From positions 4,393,501 to 4,457,500 of the forward strand of contig NZ_CP060295.1 in NCBI RefSeq assembly GCF_014302995.1: DNA of 64,000 nucleotides, read 5' to 3'. This document shows, one piece after another, positions 50,763-60,376 of the stretch (positions within the stretch are counted from its first letter, which is position 1; each line of letters begins with the position of its first letter). Source of the DNA: Variovorax sp. PAMC26660. Its GTDB lineage: Bacteria; Pseudomonadota; Gammaproteobacteria; Burkholderiales; Burkholderiaceae_C. The position numbers and the translations under genes are program-made. The notes beneath the pieces were generated by a model. That model was not told where the DNA came from. It made no database searches and saw only the letters and a list, made by a program, of their open reading frames with translations.

Positions 50763-51921
50763 AACCGAGCGCGCCGTGCCCGGTGTTGAACAGCACGTTC
50801 GACGGCGCGCTCGGCAACCGTCCGATGATCGGCAGGCCCTTCGGCGTGGCCGGCCGCATGCCGGTCCACGGATGCAGTTCTTCCAGACGGCTCGCGCGCG
50901 GGAAGAGTGCGCGCGTGGCGGCTGCCAGCGTTTCGATGCGCGTGGCCGGAATGCTCGCGTCATGTCCCACGAGTTCGGCCATGCCCGCCACCCGCAGCCG
51001 CGAGCCGATGCGCGCGAACACCACCTTGCGCGCGCTGTCCGTCACGTTCACGAGTGGCGCGGCGCCGGGCGTGGGTTCGACCTCCACCGTGATGCTGTAG
51101 CCCTTGAGCGGGTACACCGGCAGGTAGGCGCCCAGCGCGCGCCCCAGCTTGTGCGAGGCCGAGCCCAGCGCCATCACGAAGGCATCGGCTGCCACGTCGC
51201 CATCGCTTGTTTGCACCGCGGCCACGCGGCCTTCGCTGCGCGCGAAGCCGTGCACGTCGGTGCCGAGCATGAAGCGAACGCCGCGCGCGCTCAGTGCGCG
51301 CATCAGCTCGGCGCACACCTTGAGGCAGTCGGCCGCGCATTCGCTCGGCGTGTAGACAGCGCCCGCCATCTGGCTGCGATAGCTCGCAAGCGCGGGCTCG
51401 ATGGCAACGCATTCGTCGGGCGTGACGACGCGCTGTTCGCTGCCCATGGTGCGCTGCAGTTCGACCTGCGCGCGTGCGCCTTCGAGCGAGGCTGCGCTTG
51501 AATACAGCACCAGCTTGCCGGTGGCAGAGAAATCGCAGTCGGGCGCGATGTCGGCCTGCATGGCCTCGAACTCGGTGCGGCTCGATGCGGCCAGCGCGAG
51601 CAACTGCGCGGTGGTGTCGCGCGAGGTCTGCGCATTGCAGGCAGCCAGAAAGGCCAGCCCCCAGCGCCACTGCAGCGGATCGAGTTGTGGCCGCAGCTTG
51701 AGCGGCGAAGTGGGCGACAGCAGCAGCTTGGGCAGTTGCTTCCAGATCGATGGATCGGCCAGCGGCTGCACATACGAGTAGCTCAGCTGCGCGCCATTGC
51801 CGCCACTGGCACCCGCGCCGGGCGTCGCGCGATCGATCACGGTGACCTTGTGGCCCTGGCGTTCGAGTTGCCAGGCGGTGGCCAGGCCCACGATGCCGGC
51901 ACCGAGCACACACACATGCAT
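50695..51921 (-). CDS. FAD-dependent D-amino-acid dehydrogenase (DadA-like)
   Basis: This 408-residue flavoprotein has an N-terminal Rossmann GAGIVGLATA (residues 7-16) and a DAO-fold substrate half with YPLKGYSI near 270. C-terminal GHGALGFTLAFGSA contacts FAD. This is the DadA-type layout, oxidising D-amino acids to 2-oxo acids into the respiratory chain. The start is chosen at ATG 51921 because the Rossmann fold begins there. It diverges from an amino-acid binding protein, followed by an Asp/Glu racemase, so a D-glutamate/D-aspartate role is likely. Its end overlaps the PepSY gene by 68 bases. Confidence 0.9.
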   Translation of the reverse strand: MHVCVLGAGIVGLATAWQLERQGHKVTVIDRATPGAGASGGNGAQLSYSYVQPLADPSIWKQLPKLLLSPTSPLKLRPQLDPLQWRWGLAFLAACNAQTSRDTTAQLLALAASSRTEFEAMQADIAPDCDFSATGKLVLYSSAASLEGARAQVELQRTMGSEQRVVTPDECVAIEPALASYRSQMAGAVYTPSECAADCLKVCAELMRALSARGVRFMLGTDVHGFARSEGRVAAVQTSDGDVAADAFVMALGSASHKLGRALGAYLPVYPLKGYSITVEVEPTPGAAPLVNVTDSARKVVFARIGSRLRVAGMAELVGHDASIPATRIETLAAATRALFPRASRLEELHPWTGMRPATPKGLPIIGRLPSAPSNVLFNTGHGALGFTLAFGSARQIALALAPSASTS

Positions 51922-52048
51922 GAGGGCAACTTTCCGGGAATGAAGAAGAGACTGCATTGACTGTAGGGCTGCACCGCGCAAGCCGGTAATGCCAAAAGCG
52001 CCGTGGCCCATAGCCAAAGCGCATGCCCTGCACCGTGTCGGGCCCAGT

Positions 52049-52067
52049 CCATAACCTTTGGGTATGG
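52049..52067. promoter_or_regulatory. Palindrome CCATAACC-TTT-GGGTATGG between divergent genes
   Basis: This 19-base near-perfect palindrome (one mismatch per arm) lies between the DadA-like gene and the binding-protein gene. A partial copy of the left arm (CCATAGCCAAAG) lies ~30 bases to the left. It has the size and ATA-N-TAT character of LysR-type sites. It is a good candidate for the switch of the D-amino-acid module. Confidence 0.5.
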
Positions 52068-52150
52068 CCCAGCGTCCTATTGGAATTGTCGCAACGAGCC
52101 GCTCTTTCCTACACTGGACTTCTGTTCAATCCAACCGAATGAAGGCTCGA

Positions 52151-53041
52151 ATGAAGCTCTCCGTCTTGATGGCATCCATGGCTGCCGCGGTGCTCTTCAC
52201 CGCCACCGGCGCGCAGGCCGCCGACACGCTGGCGAAGATCGCCGAGTCCGGCAAGATCACGCTCGCCTACCGGGAATCGTCCGTGCCCTTCAGCTATCTC
52301 AACGGCCCCAGCAAGCCGATCGGGTTTTCGGTGGAACTCTCCAACGCCGTCGTCGAGGCGGTGAAGAAGAAACTGAACAAGCCCAACCTGCAGGTCGCGC
52401 TGATGCCGGTCACTTCGCAGAACCGCATCCCGCTGATCACCAACGGCACCATCGACCTGGAGTGCGGCTCCACCACCAACAACACCGCACGCGGCAAGGA
52501 CGTGGCCTTTGCCGTCAATCACTTCTACACGGGCACGCGCCTGCTGGTGAAGAAGTCTTCCAGGATCAAGGACTACGCCGACCTTGCGAAGAAGACCGTG
52601 GCCAGCACCACCGGCACCACCAACGCGCTGGTCATGCGCAAGTACAACACCGAGAAGAGCCTCGACATGAACATCGTGCTCGGCAAGGACCACGCCGACG
52701 CGTTCCTGCTGGTCGAGAGCGACCGTGCCGTGGCCTTCGCCATGGACGACATCCTGCTGTTCGGCCTGATCGCCAACGCCAAGACGCCGGCCGACTACGA
52801 AGTGGTGGGCGAGTCGCTGCAGGTCGAGCCCTATGCCTGCATGCTGCCCAAGGACGACCCGGCCTTCAAGAAGCTGGTGGACGACACCTTCATCGGCATG
52901 ATGAAGAGCGGCGAGTTCGAGAAGCTCTACACCAAGTGGTTCATGCAGCCGATCCCGCCGAAGGGCGTGCCGCTGAACCTGCCGATGAGCCCCCAGTTGA
53001 AGGAAAACCTCAAGGCCTTCAGCGACAAGCCGGCAACCTGA
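52151..53041 (+). CDS. Glutamate/aspartate-type ABC substrate-binding protein
   Basis: This 296-residue protein of the SBP_bac_3 (GltI) family has a signal peptide ending GAQAAD near residue 23 and a ligand-binding Arg/Thr region ITLAYRESSVPFSYLN. Also visible is CGSTTNNTARGKDVAF, where the TNNT.R segment contacts the amino-acid carboxylate. Start: ATG 52151 has AAGG 5 bases upstream; ATG 52139 in frame lacks one. No permease or ATPase is adjacent, so it must use a transporter encoded elsewhere. It is next to the racemase and the D-amino-acid dehydrogenase. Confidence 0.88.
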   Translation: MKLSVLMASMAAAVLFTATGAQAADTLAKIAESGKITLAYRESSVPFSYLNGPSKPIGFSVELSNAVVEAVKKKLNKPNLQVALMPVTSQNRIPLITNGTIDLECGSTTNNTARGKDVAFAVNHFYTGTRLLVKKSSRIKDYADLAKKTVASTTGTTNALVMRKYNTEKSLDMNIVLGKDHADAFLLVESDRAVAFAMDDILLFGLIANAKTPADYEVVGESLQVEPYACMLPKDDPAFKKLVDDTFIGMMKSGEFEKLYTKWFMQPIPPKGVPLNLPMSPQLKENLKAFSDKPAT

Positions 53042-53067
53042 TCCGAACGACAAGGAAGAGAAAAGAC

Positions 53068-53823
53068 ATGGTCGCAGCCACACAGGTTGTCGGCATCCTC
53101 GGGGGCATGGGCCCCGCGGCGGGCGCCGACTTCGTCCGGCTCTTCGTGCAGGCCTGCGCGCAGCAGATGCGTGCGCGCGGCGAGCCGGTGCGCGACCAGT
53201 CTTTTCCCGAGCACTGGCTCGCGCAGGTGCCGGTGCCCGACCGCACCGGCGCGCTGGCCTCGGCCGACAACGGCGCGCACCAGCCGCTGGAGCCGATGCT
53301 GCAGGCGCTGGGCCGGCTGGCCGCGCTCGGCAGCCGGGCCGTGGCCATCGCCTGCAACACCGCGCATGCTTGGCATGCCAGTCTGCAGGAGCGTTTTCCG
53401 CAGGTCGAGCTGCTGCACATGGCGCGGGAAACGGCGCGGCAACTGGCCGGGCAGGGCGCAACCGGCGTGGCGCTGATGGCCACCGAAGGCACCTACCGCG
53501 TGCGGCTCTATGAACAGGCGCTCGCAGAGGCCGGGCTCGGCTGCCATGTGCCGCTGGCCGACGAACGCCAAACCATCATGCGCGGCATCTTCGACGGCGT
53601 GAAGGCCGGCAACATGCTGCTGGCAGAGCAATGCTTTTCAGAGGTGGCGCTGCGCCTGGCCGAGCGCCATGGTCCCGTCACCATCATCATGGGCTGCACC
53701 GAGGTGCCGCTGGGCCTGCAAGGCTCGGCCGCTGTGGCCGGGCTGGATCTGGTGGACCCGGCGCAGGTGCTGGCGGCCGCACTGGCGCGTCGCGCCTACG
53801 GCATGCCACGCCAACCCCACTGA
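53068..53823 (+). CDS. Aspartate/glutamate racemase family protein
   Basis: This 251-residue cofactor-independent racemase has the start GILGGMGP and two catalytic cysteines, ACNTAH (Cys ~97) and MGCTEVPLGL (Cys ~210). These pair across the two half-domains as in aspartate racemase. It lies 26 bases after the glutamate-type binding protein gene, in the same operon. It would interconvert L- and D-Asp or Glu. The longer frame overlapping the binding protein is rejected. Confidence 0.9.
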   Translation: MVAATQVVGILGGMGPAAGADFVRLFVQACAQQMRARGEPVRDQSFPEHWLAQVPVPDRTGALASADNGAHQPLEPMLQALGRLAALGSRAVAIACNTAHAWHASLQERFPQVELLHMARETARQLAGQGATGVALMATEGTYRVRLYEQALAEAGLGCHVPLADERQTIMRGIFDGVKAGNMLLAEQCFSEVALRLAERHGPVTIIMGCTEVPLGLQGSAAVAGLDLVDPAQVLAAALARRAYGMPRQPH

Positions 53824-53923
53824 AATTCCGGTCATAGAGGCGCCAGGCCGATTTCGCCTACATTGCGGCGTGCGTTTTTTCGCGCAGCGCCCCTTGTCCG
53901 ACGATTCAAACGGAGCCCTTCCC

Positions 53924-54823
53924 ATGCCCGCACGCGACGACAGCCGTTCCGACTTCGATTCGCTTCGCCCCGGCGAGAGCACCGAGCAGGGCGCCACGCG
54001 CCGCACCGCGCTCAAGGCGGCCATTGGCGTGGGCTACGCGGCCGCCGTCATGCCGGTGGTGGCGCAGACCGCCATCGCCACCTCGGCCGAAGGCCTGAAG
54101 GCCGGCCCCATCAAGTACACCGTCAACGGCTTCGAGGTGCCCGCCTATGCGGCGGCACCGGCCGGCAAGACCGGGTTGCCAGTGATCCTGGTGATCCAGG
54201 AAATCTTCGGCGTGCACGAATACATCGCCGACACCTGCCGCCGCTTCGCGCAACTCGGCTACCTGGCCATCGCGCCCGAGCTCTACGCGCGCCAGGGCGA
54301 TCCGCGCGGCTACACCGACATTCCCAAGCTGCAGGCCGACATCGTTACCAAGGTGCCCGACGCGCAGGTCATGGCCGACCTCGACGGCGCCCTGGCCTAT
54401 GCCAAGGCCAACGGCGGCGACACCAACAAGGCCGGCATCACCGGCTTCTGCTGGGGCGGGCGCATCACTTGGCTTTATGCCGCCACCGGCAAGGTCAAGG
54501 CCGGCGTGGCCTGGTACGGACGGCTGGTCGGCCAGGCCAGCGAATTGACGCCAAAGCACCCCATCGACATCGCCGCCAGCCTGCATGCGCCGGTGCTCGG
54601 CCTGTACGGCGGAAAAGACCAGGGCATCCCCCTTGACACGGTTGATAAGATGAAAGCTGCTCTGGCCAATGGAACTGCGGCGGCCAAGGCATCGAGCTTC
54701 GTCGTGTACCCCGAAGCAGGCCACGCATTCCACGCCGACTACCGCCCCAGCTACGTCAAGAGCGCAGCAGACGACGGATGGCAGCGCGCCACGGCCTGGT
54801 TCAAAGCCAATGGCGTCGCCTGA
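53924..54823 (+). CDS. Exported dienelactone-hydrolase-family protein
   Basis: This 299-residue alpha/beta hydrolase has a Tat-like leader (GATRRTALKAAIGVGYAAAVMPVV, RR at about 26-27), so it probably folds before export. The DLH-type nucleophile is Cys in GFCWGGRI (~residue 172). The Asp is probably in GGKDQGIP and the His in PEAGHAFH, completing a Cys-Asp-His triad. The N-terminal IQEIFGVHEYI is typical of the family. A terminator follows at 54853. It is monocistronic; the substrate is not evident. Confidence 0.88.
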   Translation: MPARDDSRSDFDSLRPGESTEQGATRRTALKAAIGVGYAAAVMPVVAQTAIATSAEGLKAGPIKYTVNGFEVPAYAAAPAGKTGLPVILVIQEIFGVHEYIADTCRRFAQLGYLAIAPELYARQGDPRGYTDIPKLQADIVTKVPDAQVMADLDGALAYAKANGGDTNKAGITGFCWGGRITWLYAATGKVKAGVAWYGRLVGQASELTPKHPIDIAASLHAPVLGLYGGKDQGIPLDTVDKMKAALANGTAAAKASSFVVYPEAGHAFHADYRPSYVKSAADDGWQRATAWFKANGVA

Positions 54824-54852
54824 AGGCGGCGCCCAGTAGCCACTCCCCGCCG

Positions 54853-54884
54853 AAGGCCGTCCGATGACGGCCTTTTCTCTTTTT
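54853..54884 (+). terminator. Rho-independent terminator
   Basis: Perfect 9-bp stem AAGGCCGTC/GACGGCCTT with loop CGAT, followed by TTCTCTTTTT, 30 bases after the dienelactone-hydrolase stop. Confidence 0.88.
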
Positions 54885-54915
54885 ATGAACGGACCACGGC
54901 CCTGAAACTGTTTCA

Positions 54916-55830
54916 ATGGCCGTCCCTCTTGCGCAAGCAGCTATGAATTTGATAGTCATCATCTTGGCAACCCTGGTTGCCGGCATCGGAAGCGTCTGGC
55001 TGGCGGCCCTGTTGTTGCGCGTGGGCGTACGCAACGGCTCCGGCGGCGTGAACCCCCAGCACCTGTTGAGCCTGGCGGCCGGCGCGCTGCTCGCCACCGC
55101 CTTCATGCACCTGTTGCCCGAAGCGTTTGAAAGCCGGATCGAACCCGCGCTGCTGTTCGCGGTGCTGCTGTTCGGGCTGGTCTTTTTCTTCCTGCTCGAC
55201 AAGGCGGAGCTGTGGCACCACGGGCATGAGCACCACCACGGTGGCGAGGCGACCGGGCACGAGGGGCACGACCACGCACACGGCCATGGCCATGGCCACG
55301 ACCACGCGTCACCCCGCGCCGGCGGCTGGGCCGTGCTCACCGGCGACAGCGTGCATTGCTTCGGCGACGGCATCCTGATCGCTTCGGCCTTCATCGCCGA
55401 CATGCGCCTGGGTCTCGTGGCCGCCATCGCCGTGCTCGCGCACGAGGTGCCGCACCACATCGGCGATCTGGTCGTGCTGCGCCAAAGCTCGGCCAACCAG
55501 CGCGCGGCGCTGGTGAAGGTGTCGCTCGCGGGCACCATGACCATGCTCGGCGGCATCGCGGGCTGGTGGCTGGTCGACCAGTTGCACAGCTGGCTGCCGT
55601 ACTTCCTGGTGCTGGCGGGCAGCAGCTTCGTCTACGTGGCGCTGGCCGACCTGATTCCGCAACTGCAAAAACGCCTGCCCGCGCGGCAGACCGCCGCGCA
55701 GATCCTCTGGCTGGTCGCCGGCATCGTGCTGGTCACGCTGGTGAGCCGGCTGGCGCACGGCGAGCATGGGCATGACCATGGCCACGACGATCCCGGCCAT
55801 GGCGAACACGGCCACGTGCACAAAGACTGA
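54916..55830 (+). CDS. ZIP-family metal transporter
   Basis: This 304-residue inner-membrane transporter for Zn2+ or related ions has eight predicted hydrophobic segments. A cytoplasmic His-rich loop lies between TM3 and TM4 (residues ~100-135, many HxH repeats). TM4/TM5 metal-site motifs are HCFGDG (~148) and HEVPHHIGD (~177), and a second His-rich tail is present. ATG 54916 is used; ATG 54943 is an alternative that keeps all segments. The start region contains the short AT-rich palindrome GCTATGAATTTGATAG. Confidence 0.93.
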   Translation: MAVPLAQAAMNLIVIILATLVAGIGSVWLAALLLRVGVRNGSGGVNPQHLLSLAAGALLATAFMHLLPEAFESRIEPALLFAVLLFGLVFFFLLDKAELWHHGHEHHHGGEATGHEGHDHAHGHGHGHDHASPRAGGWAVLTGDSVHCFGDGILIASAFIADMRLGLVAAIAVLAHEVPHHIGDLVVLRQSSANQRAALVKVSLAGTMTMLGGIAGWWLVDQLHSWLPYFLVLAGSSFVYVALADLIPQLQKRLPARQTAAQILWLVAGIVLVTLVSRLAHGEHGHDHGHDDPGHGEHGHVHKD

Positions 55831-55940
55831 CACCAGGGGCGGGAAACTTTCCGACACCCACGCTGCATGCCGGATGAGCCGCAACGGCCGAAACAGGCGC
55901 ACCATAGGGGGCCGTTCAGCAATCAGCCGAGGAGCCGATC

Positions 55941-56156
55941 ATGATTCACGTCGACGCCACCGCGCGTTCCGTCCCGCCTCTGGAAGTCGATGAGGACGAC
56001 TCCTTGTCCGCCGACGATTTCGACTCCGCCGAAAGCGAAGCCACCGACGAGCTCTCGGAAGAAACCGGCATCGATCTCACCGATGCCAGCGAACTCGATG
56101 CCGACAACGTCCCTGCAGACGAAGAATTCGACCGGGTGATGAACGCGCCGGACTGA
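55941..56156 (+). CDS. Small acidic hypothetical protein (71 aa)
   Basis: This 71-residue protein, about one third Asp/Glu (LEVDEDDSLSADDFD and similar), has no membrane segment and no Cys. A ribosome site GAGGAG stands 7 bases before ATG 55941, making it a credible gene. Strongly acidic small proteins can be DNA mimics, chaperones or metal buffers, but nothing specific can be assigned. It lies between the ZIP transporter and the convergent deacylase operon. Confidence 0.6.
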   Translation: MIHVDATARSVPPLEVDEDDSLSADDFDSAESEATDELSEETGIDLTDASELDADNVPADEEFDRVMNAPD

Positions 56157-56197
56157 CTGATACAGGCGTCGTTCCAAACGCGCCGGTTTGCCTTCGC

Positions 56198-57526
56198 TCA
56201 GCCCCGCTGGTTGAGCCCGCACCAGCGGGCCATGAACACCGCCAGCACCGCGGCAACCTCCATCATGCTGTCGATCGACACCCACTCGTCGATGCCGTGG
56301 ATGCTGCTGCCCGTCGGGCCGTAGCAGATAGCCGGCGTGTTGCCGTAGAGGTTGAAGAACTTCGCATCGGTGGTGCCCGTGAAGGCCTGCGGCTCCAGCG
56401 TCTTGCCGACGATGTCCCGATAGCACTTCGACAGCGTGGTCACAACCGGCTCGTTCAGGTCCACCTCGCAGCCATCGGCCTGAAAGCCCTCGTAGATGAT
56501 CCTGTAGCTCAGGCTCTGGTGCGCCGGATGTGCGGCATGGGCGGCGGCCAGCACCGCTTCGACCTCGGCCTTGGCCTGCGCCACGCTCATGTCGGGATAG
56601 AAGCCGACGCGGATGTCGCTGCGGCATGCGGATGGCACCGACGAGGCCCATTCGCCGCCCTGGATCTTGCCGAGGTTGAAGTTCACCGGATGCGCGTGGT
56701 GCGCAAAGCAGCGGTAGCGCGCCGAAGGCTCGTTCCAGCGTGCTTCGAGCTTCTTGAGTTCGGCGAACAGGTAGAGCGAAAAGTCGATGGCCCCCACGCC
56801 GGTCTGCGCGACCGACGCGTGCACCGGCTTGCCCAGCACCTCGATGGCCAGCCATATCACGCCCAACTGGCAGGTCATGATGCCGCCCAGCGGCTCGGGA
56901 ATGATGGCCGCATCGGCCCGGTAGCCTTCGACGAGGCAGGCCAGCGCGCCGTTGCCGGTGCATTCCTCTTCCACCACCGATTGAAAGTACACGGGCGATG
57001 CGGGCTCCAGCCCGAGCGACTGCAGCGCCTTGAAGGCCATCGTGTAGGCCACGATGCCCGCCTTCATGTCGCAGGCACCGCGCCCGTGCAGCCGGTCGCC
57101 CTCGATGAAGGGCTCGAAGGGCGGATGCGTCCAGAGTGCAGGCGCGCCGGTCGGCACCACGTCGATGTGCCCGTTGAAAATCAATGACTTGCCCTTGGCA
57201 GGACCGGCTGGCTTGTGAATGCCCACCACGTTCGGGCGCCCCTCGTACGACACGATGGAGGGCGAGTAGCCCGGGTGCGCGCGGATCTTGTCTTCGTCGA
57301 TCTGGAATTCGTGCACCTGCAGGCCGAGCGCAGCGAAGGTGTCGGCCATGCAGGCCTGCGCACCTTGCTCGTCGCCCATCAACGAGGGGTGCGCGACAAG
57401 CTCGCCGAGCATGCGGACGGCATCCTCGCGCAGGGCCTGCGCGGCAGCGACGATGGCGGCTTCGCAGGCTTGGGTCTCGGCAGTGGTTTGCATGGCGGCG
57501 GCGTGTGAGGAGGGGGAGTGACCCAT
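56198..57526 (-). CDS. ArgE/DapE-family M20 deacylase
   Basis: This 442-residue cytoplasmic metallohydrolase has the dizinc site motifs GHIDVVP near residue 119 and RGACDMKAG near 152, and the catalytic/metal VVEEECTGNG near 187. The family removes acyl groups from amino acids (acetylornithine, succinyl-DAP and N-acyl amino acids). The ATG at 57526 is used; an internal ATG at 57493 (MQTTAE) is possible. It follows the N-acyl-D-amino-acid deacylase gene by 27 bases on the same strand, so the two are one operon handling acylated amino acids. Confidence 0.88.
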   Translation of the reverse strand: MGHSPSSHAAAMQTTAETQACEAAIVAAAQALREDAVRMLGELVAHPSLMGDEQGAQACMADTFAALGLQVHEFQIDEDKIRAHPGYSPSIVSYEGRPNVVGIHKPAGPAKGKSLIFNGHIDVVPTGAPALWTHPPFEPFIEGDRLHGRGACDMKAGIVAYTMAFKALQSLGLEPASPVYFQSVVEEECTGNGALACLVEGYRADAAIIPEPLGGIMTCQLGVIWLAIEVLGKPVHASVAQTGVGAIDFSLYLFAELKKLEARWNEPSARYRCFAHHAHPVNFNLGKIQGGEWASSVPSACRSDIRVGFYPDMSVAQAKAEVEAVLAAAHAAHPAHQSLSYRIIYEGFQADGCEVDLNEPVVTTLSKCYRDIVGKTLEPQAFTGTTDAKFFNLYGNTPAICYGPTGSSIHGIDEWVSIDSMMEVAAVLAVFMARWCGLNQRG

Positions 57527-57553
57527 TGTTTCACCGCTTGCCGCAGTGCGTCG

Positions 57554-59005
57554 TCAGGATTGGCGCACGATCACTTGCCCGTTGCGTGCACCGCTGTGCA
57601 CGCCGTGCTGCCAGGTCACGGCGCCGTTCACGATCACCGCATCGATGCCTTCGGCCGGCTGCGTCGGCGTTTCGTAGTTCGCGGTGTCGCGCACGGTCGC
57701 TGCGTTGAAGATCACCACGTCGGCGTGATAGCCCGGCTTGAGCGCGCCGCGCTCGTGCAAGCCGAAGTTGCGCGCCGTCAGGCCAGTCATCTTCCACACC
57801 GCCGTTTCCAGCGGGAACAGGCCGATGTCGCGGCTGTAGTGGCCCAGCACGCGCGGGAAGGTGCCCCACAGGCGCGGATGCGGCTTGTCGCCCAGCGGAA
57901 TGCCGTCGGAGCCGATCATGGTTTCGTCGAAGGCGAGGATGCGCTGCACGTCGTCCTCGTCCATCATGAAATAGATCGCGCTGCCCGGCTGCAGCCGCTT
58001 TGCCGCCTCTTCGCCCGACACGCCCCATTCGGCCGCGATGTCCTTCAGGTCACGGCCCGCGCATTCGGGGTGCGGCACGCTGGATGCGATGAGCACGCGG
58101 CCTTCCATCATTCCGCGGTCGGTGCGGATCATGGTCGAGCCGGCCGTGTACGGGTAGCAATCGAGCCCGATGCACTGGTGCTGCATCGCTTCCTTGATGA
58201 AGGGCAGCGTGACCTTGGTCTTGCCGAAGTTCTGCGTGTTCTGCACCTTGTGGTGCGACACCACCACCGGAATGTCGAGCGCGCGGCCGATCTGGAAGGT
58301 TTCTTCCAGCGACTCCATCACGCGGTCGCTTTCGTCGCGCATGTGCGTCACGTAGAGCGCCTTGCGCGAAGTGAGCGGGCGGCCGACCTCGATGATTTCC
58401 TCGGTCGTGGCTTTCACGGCCGGCGGATAGAAGGTGCCGGTCGACATGCCGATCGCGCCGGCCTGCATGGCTTCTTCGACCAGCGCCTGCATGGCGGCGA
58501 TCTCGGTGTCGTTCGCAGGGCGGTCGAGGTCGGACATGACTACGGCGCGCAAGGTCGAGTGGCCCACCATCGCGGCCACGTTCACTGATGAAGGTGTGGC
58601 GCGCAGTGCATCGAGGTACGCCGCGAAGGTCGTGAAGCGGCCTTCCGCCGGTGATTCGAGAAGGCTCAGCGGCATCGGCAATTCCATGTCGACGCGCAGC
58701 GGCGCAGCACTGATGCCGCAATTGCCCGCGACCACCGTGGTCACGCCTTGCGAGACCTTGAAGGGCATCTGCGCTTGCGACAGCACGGCCTGGTCGTCGT
58801 GCGTGTGCGAGTCGATGAAGCCGGGGGCGACGATGCGGCCAGTGGCGTCGAGTGTCTTCTCGGCGGTGTGGCCGGCAAGCTGGCCGATGGCAACGATGCG
58901 GCCGTTCACGATGCCGACGTCGGCATTGAAGCGTGGCGCCTTGGTGCCGTCGATGACGGTGCCGCCGTGGATGAGCAGGTCGTAGTGGGTGACTGGGGTG
59001 TTCAT
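57554..59005 (-). CDS. N-acyl-D-amino-acid deacylase (D-aminoacylase)
   Basis: This 483-residue amidohydrolase has the metal ligands HTHDD near residue 67, the Cys of VVAGNCG near 95 and VVSHHK near 220, as in D-aminoacylases of Alcaligenes. It releases D-amino acids from N-acyl forms. The start ATG 59005 has AAGGA upstream; the longer frame runs into the repeat element and is rejected. It lies upstream of the M20 deacylase and downstream of a dipeptide-type ABC transporter on the same strand, so uptake and deacylation of acyl or D-peptides are probably linked. Confidence 0.93.
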   Translation of the reverse strand: MNTPVTHYDLLIHGGTVIDGTKAPRFNADVGIVNGRIVAIGQLAGHTAEKTLDATGRIVAPGFIDSHTHDDQAVLSQAQMPFKVSQGVTTVVAGNCGISAAPLRVDMELPMPLSLLESPAEGRFTTFAAYLDALRATPSSVNVAAMVGHSTLRAVVMSDLDRPANDTEIAAMQALVEEAMQAGAIGMSTGTFYPPAVKATTEEIIEVGRPLTSRKALYVTHMRDESDRVMESLEETFQIGRALDIPVVVSHHKVQNTQNFGKTKVTLPFIKEAMQHQCIGLDCYPYTAGSTMIRTDRGMMEGRVLIASSVPHPECAGRDLKDIAAEWGVSGEEAAKRLQPGSAIYFMMDEDDVQRILAFDETMIGSDGIPLGDKPHPRLWGTFPRVLGHYSRDIGLFPLETAVWKMTGLTARNFGLHERGALKPGYHADVVIFNAATVRDTANYETPTQPAEGIDAVIVNGAVTWQHGVHSGARNGQVIVRQS

Positions 59006-59090
59006 CTCGATCCTTTCGTGGTGTTCTTTGTTGGGGCTCTTGTTTTGGGCGCTGCTGTTGGGGGCGGGTGCGGGTGCGGGTGTGGGTGCG

Positions 59091-59375
59091 GGTTCATTCA
59101 GGGCGAGTGCGAATGACACCAGGTGCTCCCCTCCGCGAATGTCCCCCGCTTCGCTCCTCCTTTATTTCGCTGCGGGGAGCACCTGGCGTCATTCGCACAG
59201 GGGCACGCTGCTATTGATCCTGAGATCAACGACTGCTCTGAGCGCTCGCGCCGATACGGTGCTCTTTTTCGCGAAATAAAGGAGGAGCGAAGCGGGGGAC
59301 ATTCGCGAAAAAGAGCGCCGTGTCGGCGTGGGCGACGCCCTGAACAGCAGCAGCGCATCGAACGCACAACGCGGC
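59091..59375 (-). repeat. Dispersed two-hairpin repeat, copy B (inverted relative to copy A)
   Basis: Near-identical to 10590-10872 but in the opposite orientation. Hairpin arms: 59107-59131/59174-59198 and 59261-59275/59302-59316, each loop with the same GCGAATGTCCC-type core. It fills most of the 385-base gap between the ABC ATPase gene and the D-aminoacylase gene. Relative to the ABC gene before it, the hairpin order is the same as in copy A. ORFs drawn through it are products of the repeat and not genes. Confidence 0.85.
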
Positions 59376-59390
59376 GAAAAAAAAGAGCCA

Positions 59391-60376
59391 TCAGCGGAAG
59401 TGACAAGCCACCCAGTGCCCACCGCTGGAAGACGAGGGCCGCTCGCTCAACGTGGGCACCTGTTCCTTGCACACGGCCTGCGCCATTGGACAGCGCGTGT
59501 GAAAACGGCAACCCGAAGGCGGATTGGCCGGGCTCGGCGGATCACCCTGCAGCAACATGCGACGCGCGGGCGTGCGCGGATTCGGTACCGGCACCGCCGA
59601 CAGCAGGATCTCCGTGTACGGATGCAGCGGCGCAGAGAACAACGTGTCGCGATCGGCAATCTCCACGATGTGCCCGAGGTACATCACCGCCACGCGATGG
59701 CTGATGTGTCGCACCACCGCCAGGTCGTGCGCCACGAAGAGATAAGCGATGCCGAACTCGGCCTGCAGGTCCATCAGCAGGTTCACCACCTGCGCCTGCA
59801 CCGACACGTCGAGCGCCGACACCGGCTCGTCGCACACGATCAGCTTGGGGTTGAGCGCCAGCGCGCGCGCAATGCCCAGCCGCTGGCGTTGGCCGCCCGA
59901 GAACTCGTGCGGAAATTTCTTCGCCGCCTCGGGCCGCAGGCCGACGCGCGCGAACAACCATTGCACGCGCTCTCGCCGCTCGGCCGCCGCGCCCATGTCG
60001 AAGTTGCGCAGCGGCTCGGCCACGATCTCGCCTGCCGTCAGGCGCGGGTTCAGCGACGCATACGGGTCTTGAAAGATGATCTGCAACTGGCGCCGGCGCA
60101 GCCGCATCTCGTTGGACGACAGCGTCAGCAGCTCCTCGCCTTCCAGCTCGACCGAGCCCGAGGTCGGCTCCACCAACCGCATCACCGACTTGGCCGTCGT
60201 CGTCTTGCCGCAACCCGACTCGCCGACCAGCGACAGCGTTTCGCCGCGCGCCACTGAAAACGACACGCCGTCGACCGCCTGGATCGCCGGCTTCGCGGGC
60301 CGCAGCCAGCGCTTGGGCGAGATGTAGTGCTTGCGCAGGTTGCGCACCTGGAGCAGCGGTGCTGCGGTCGTTTCCG

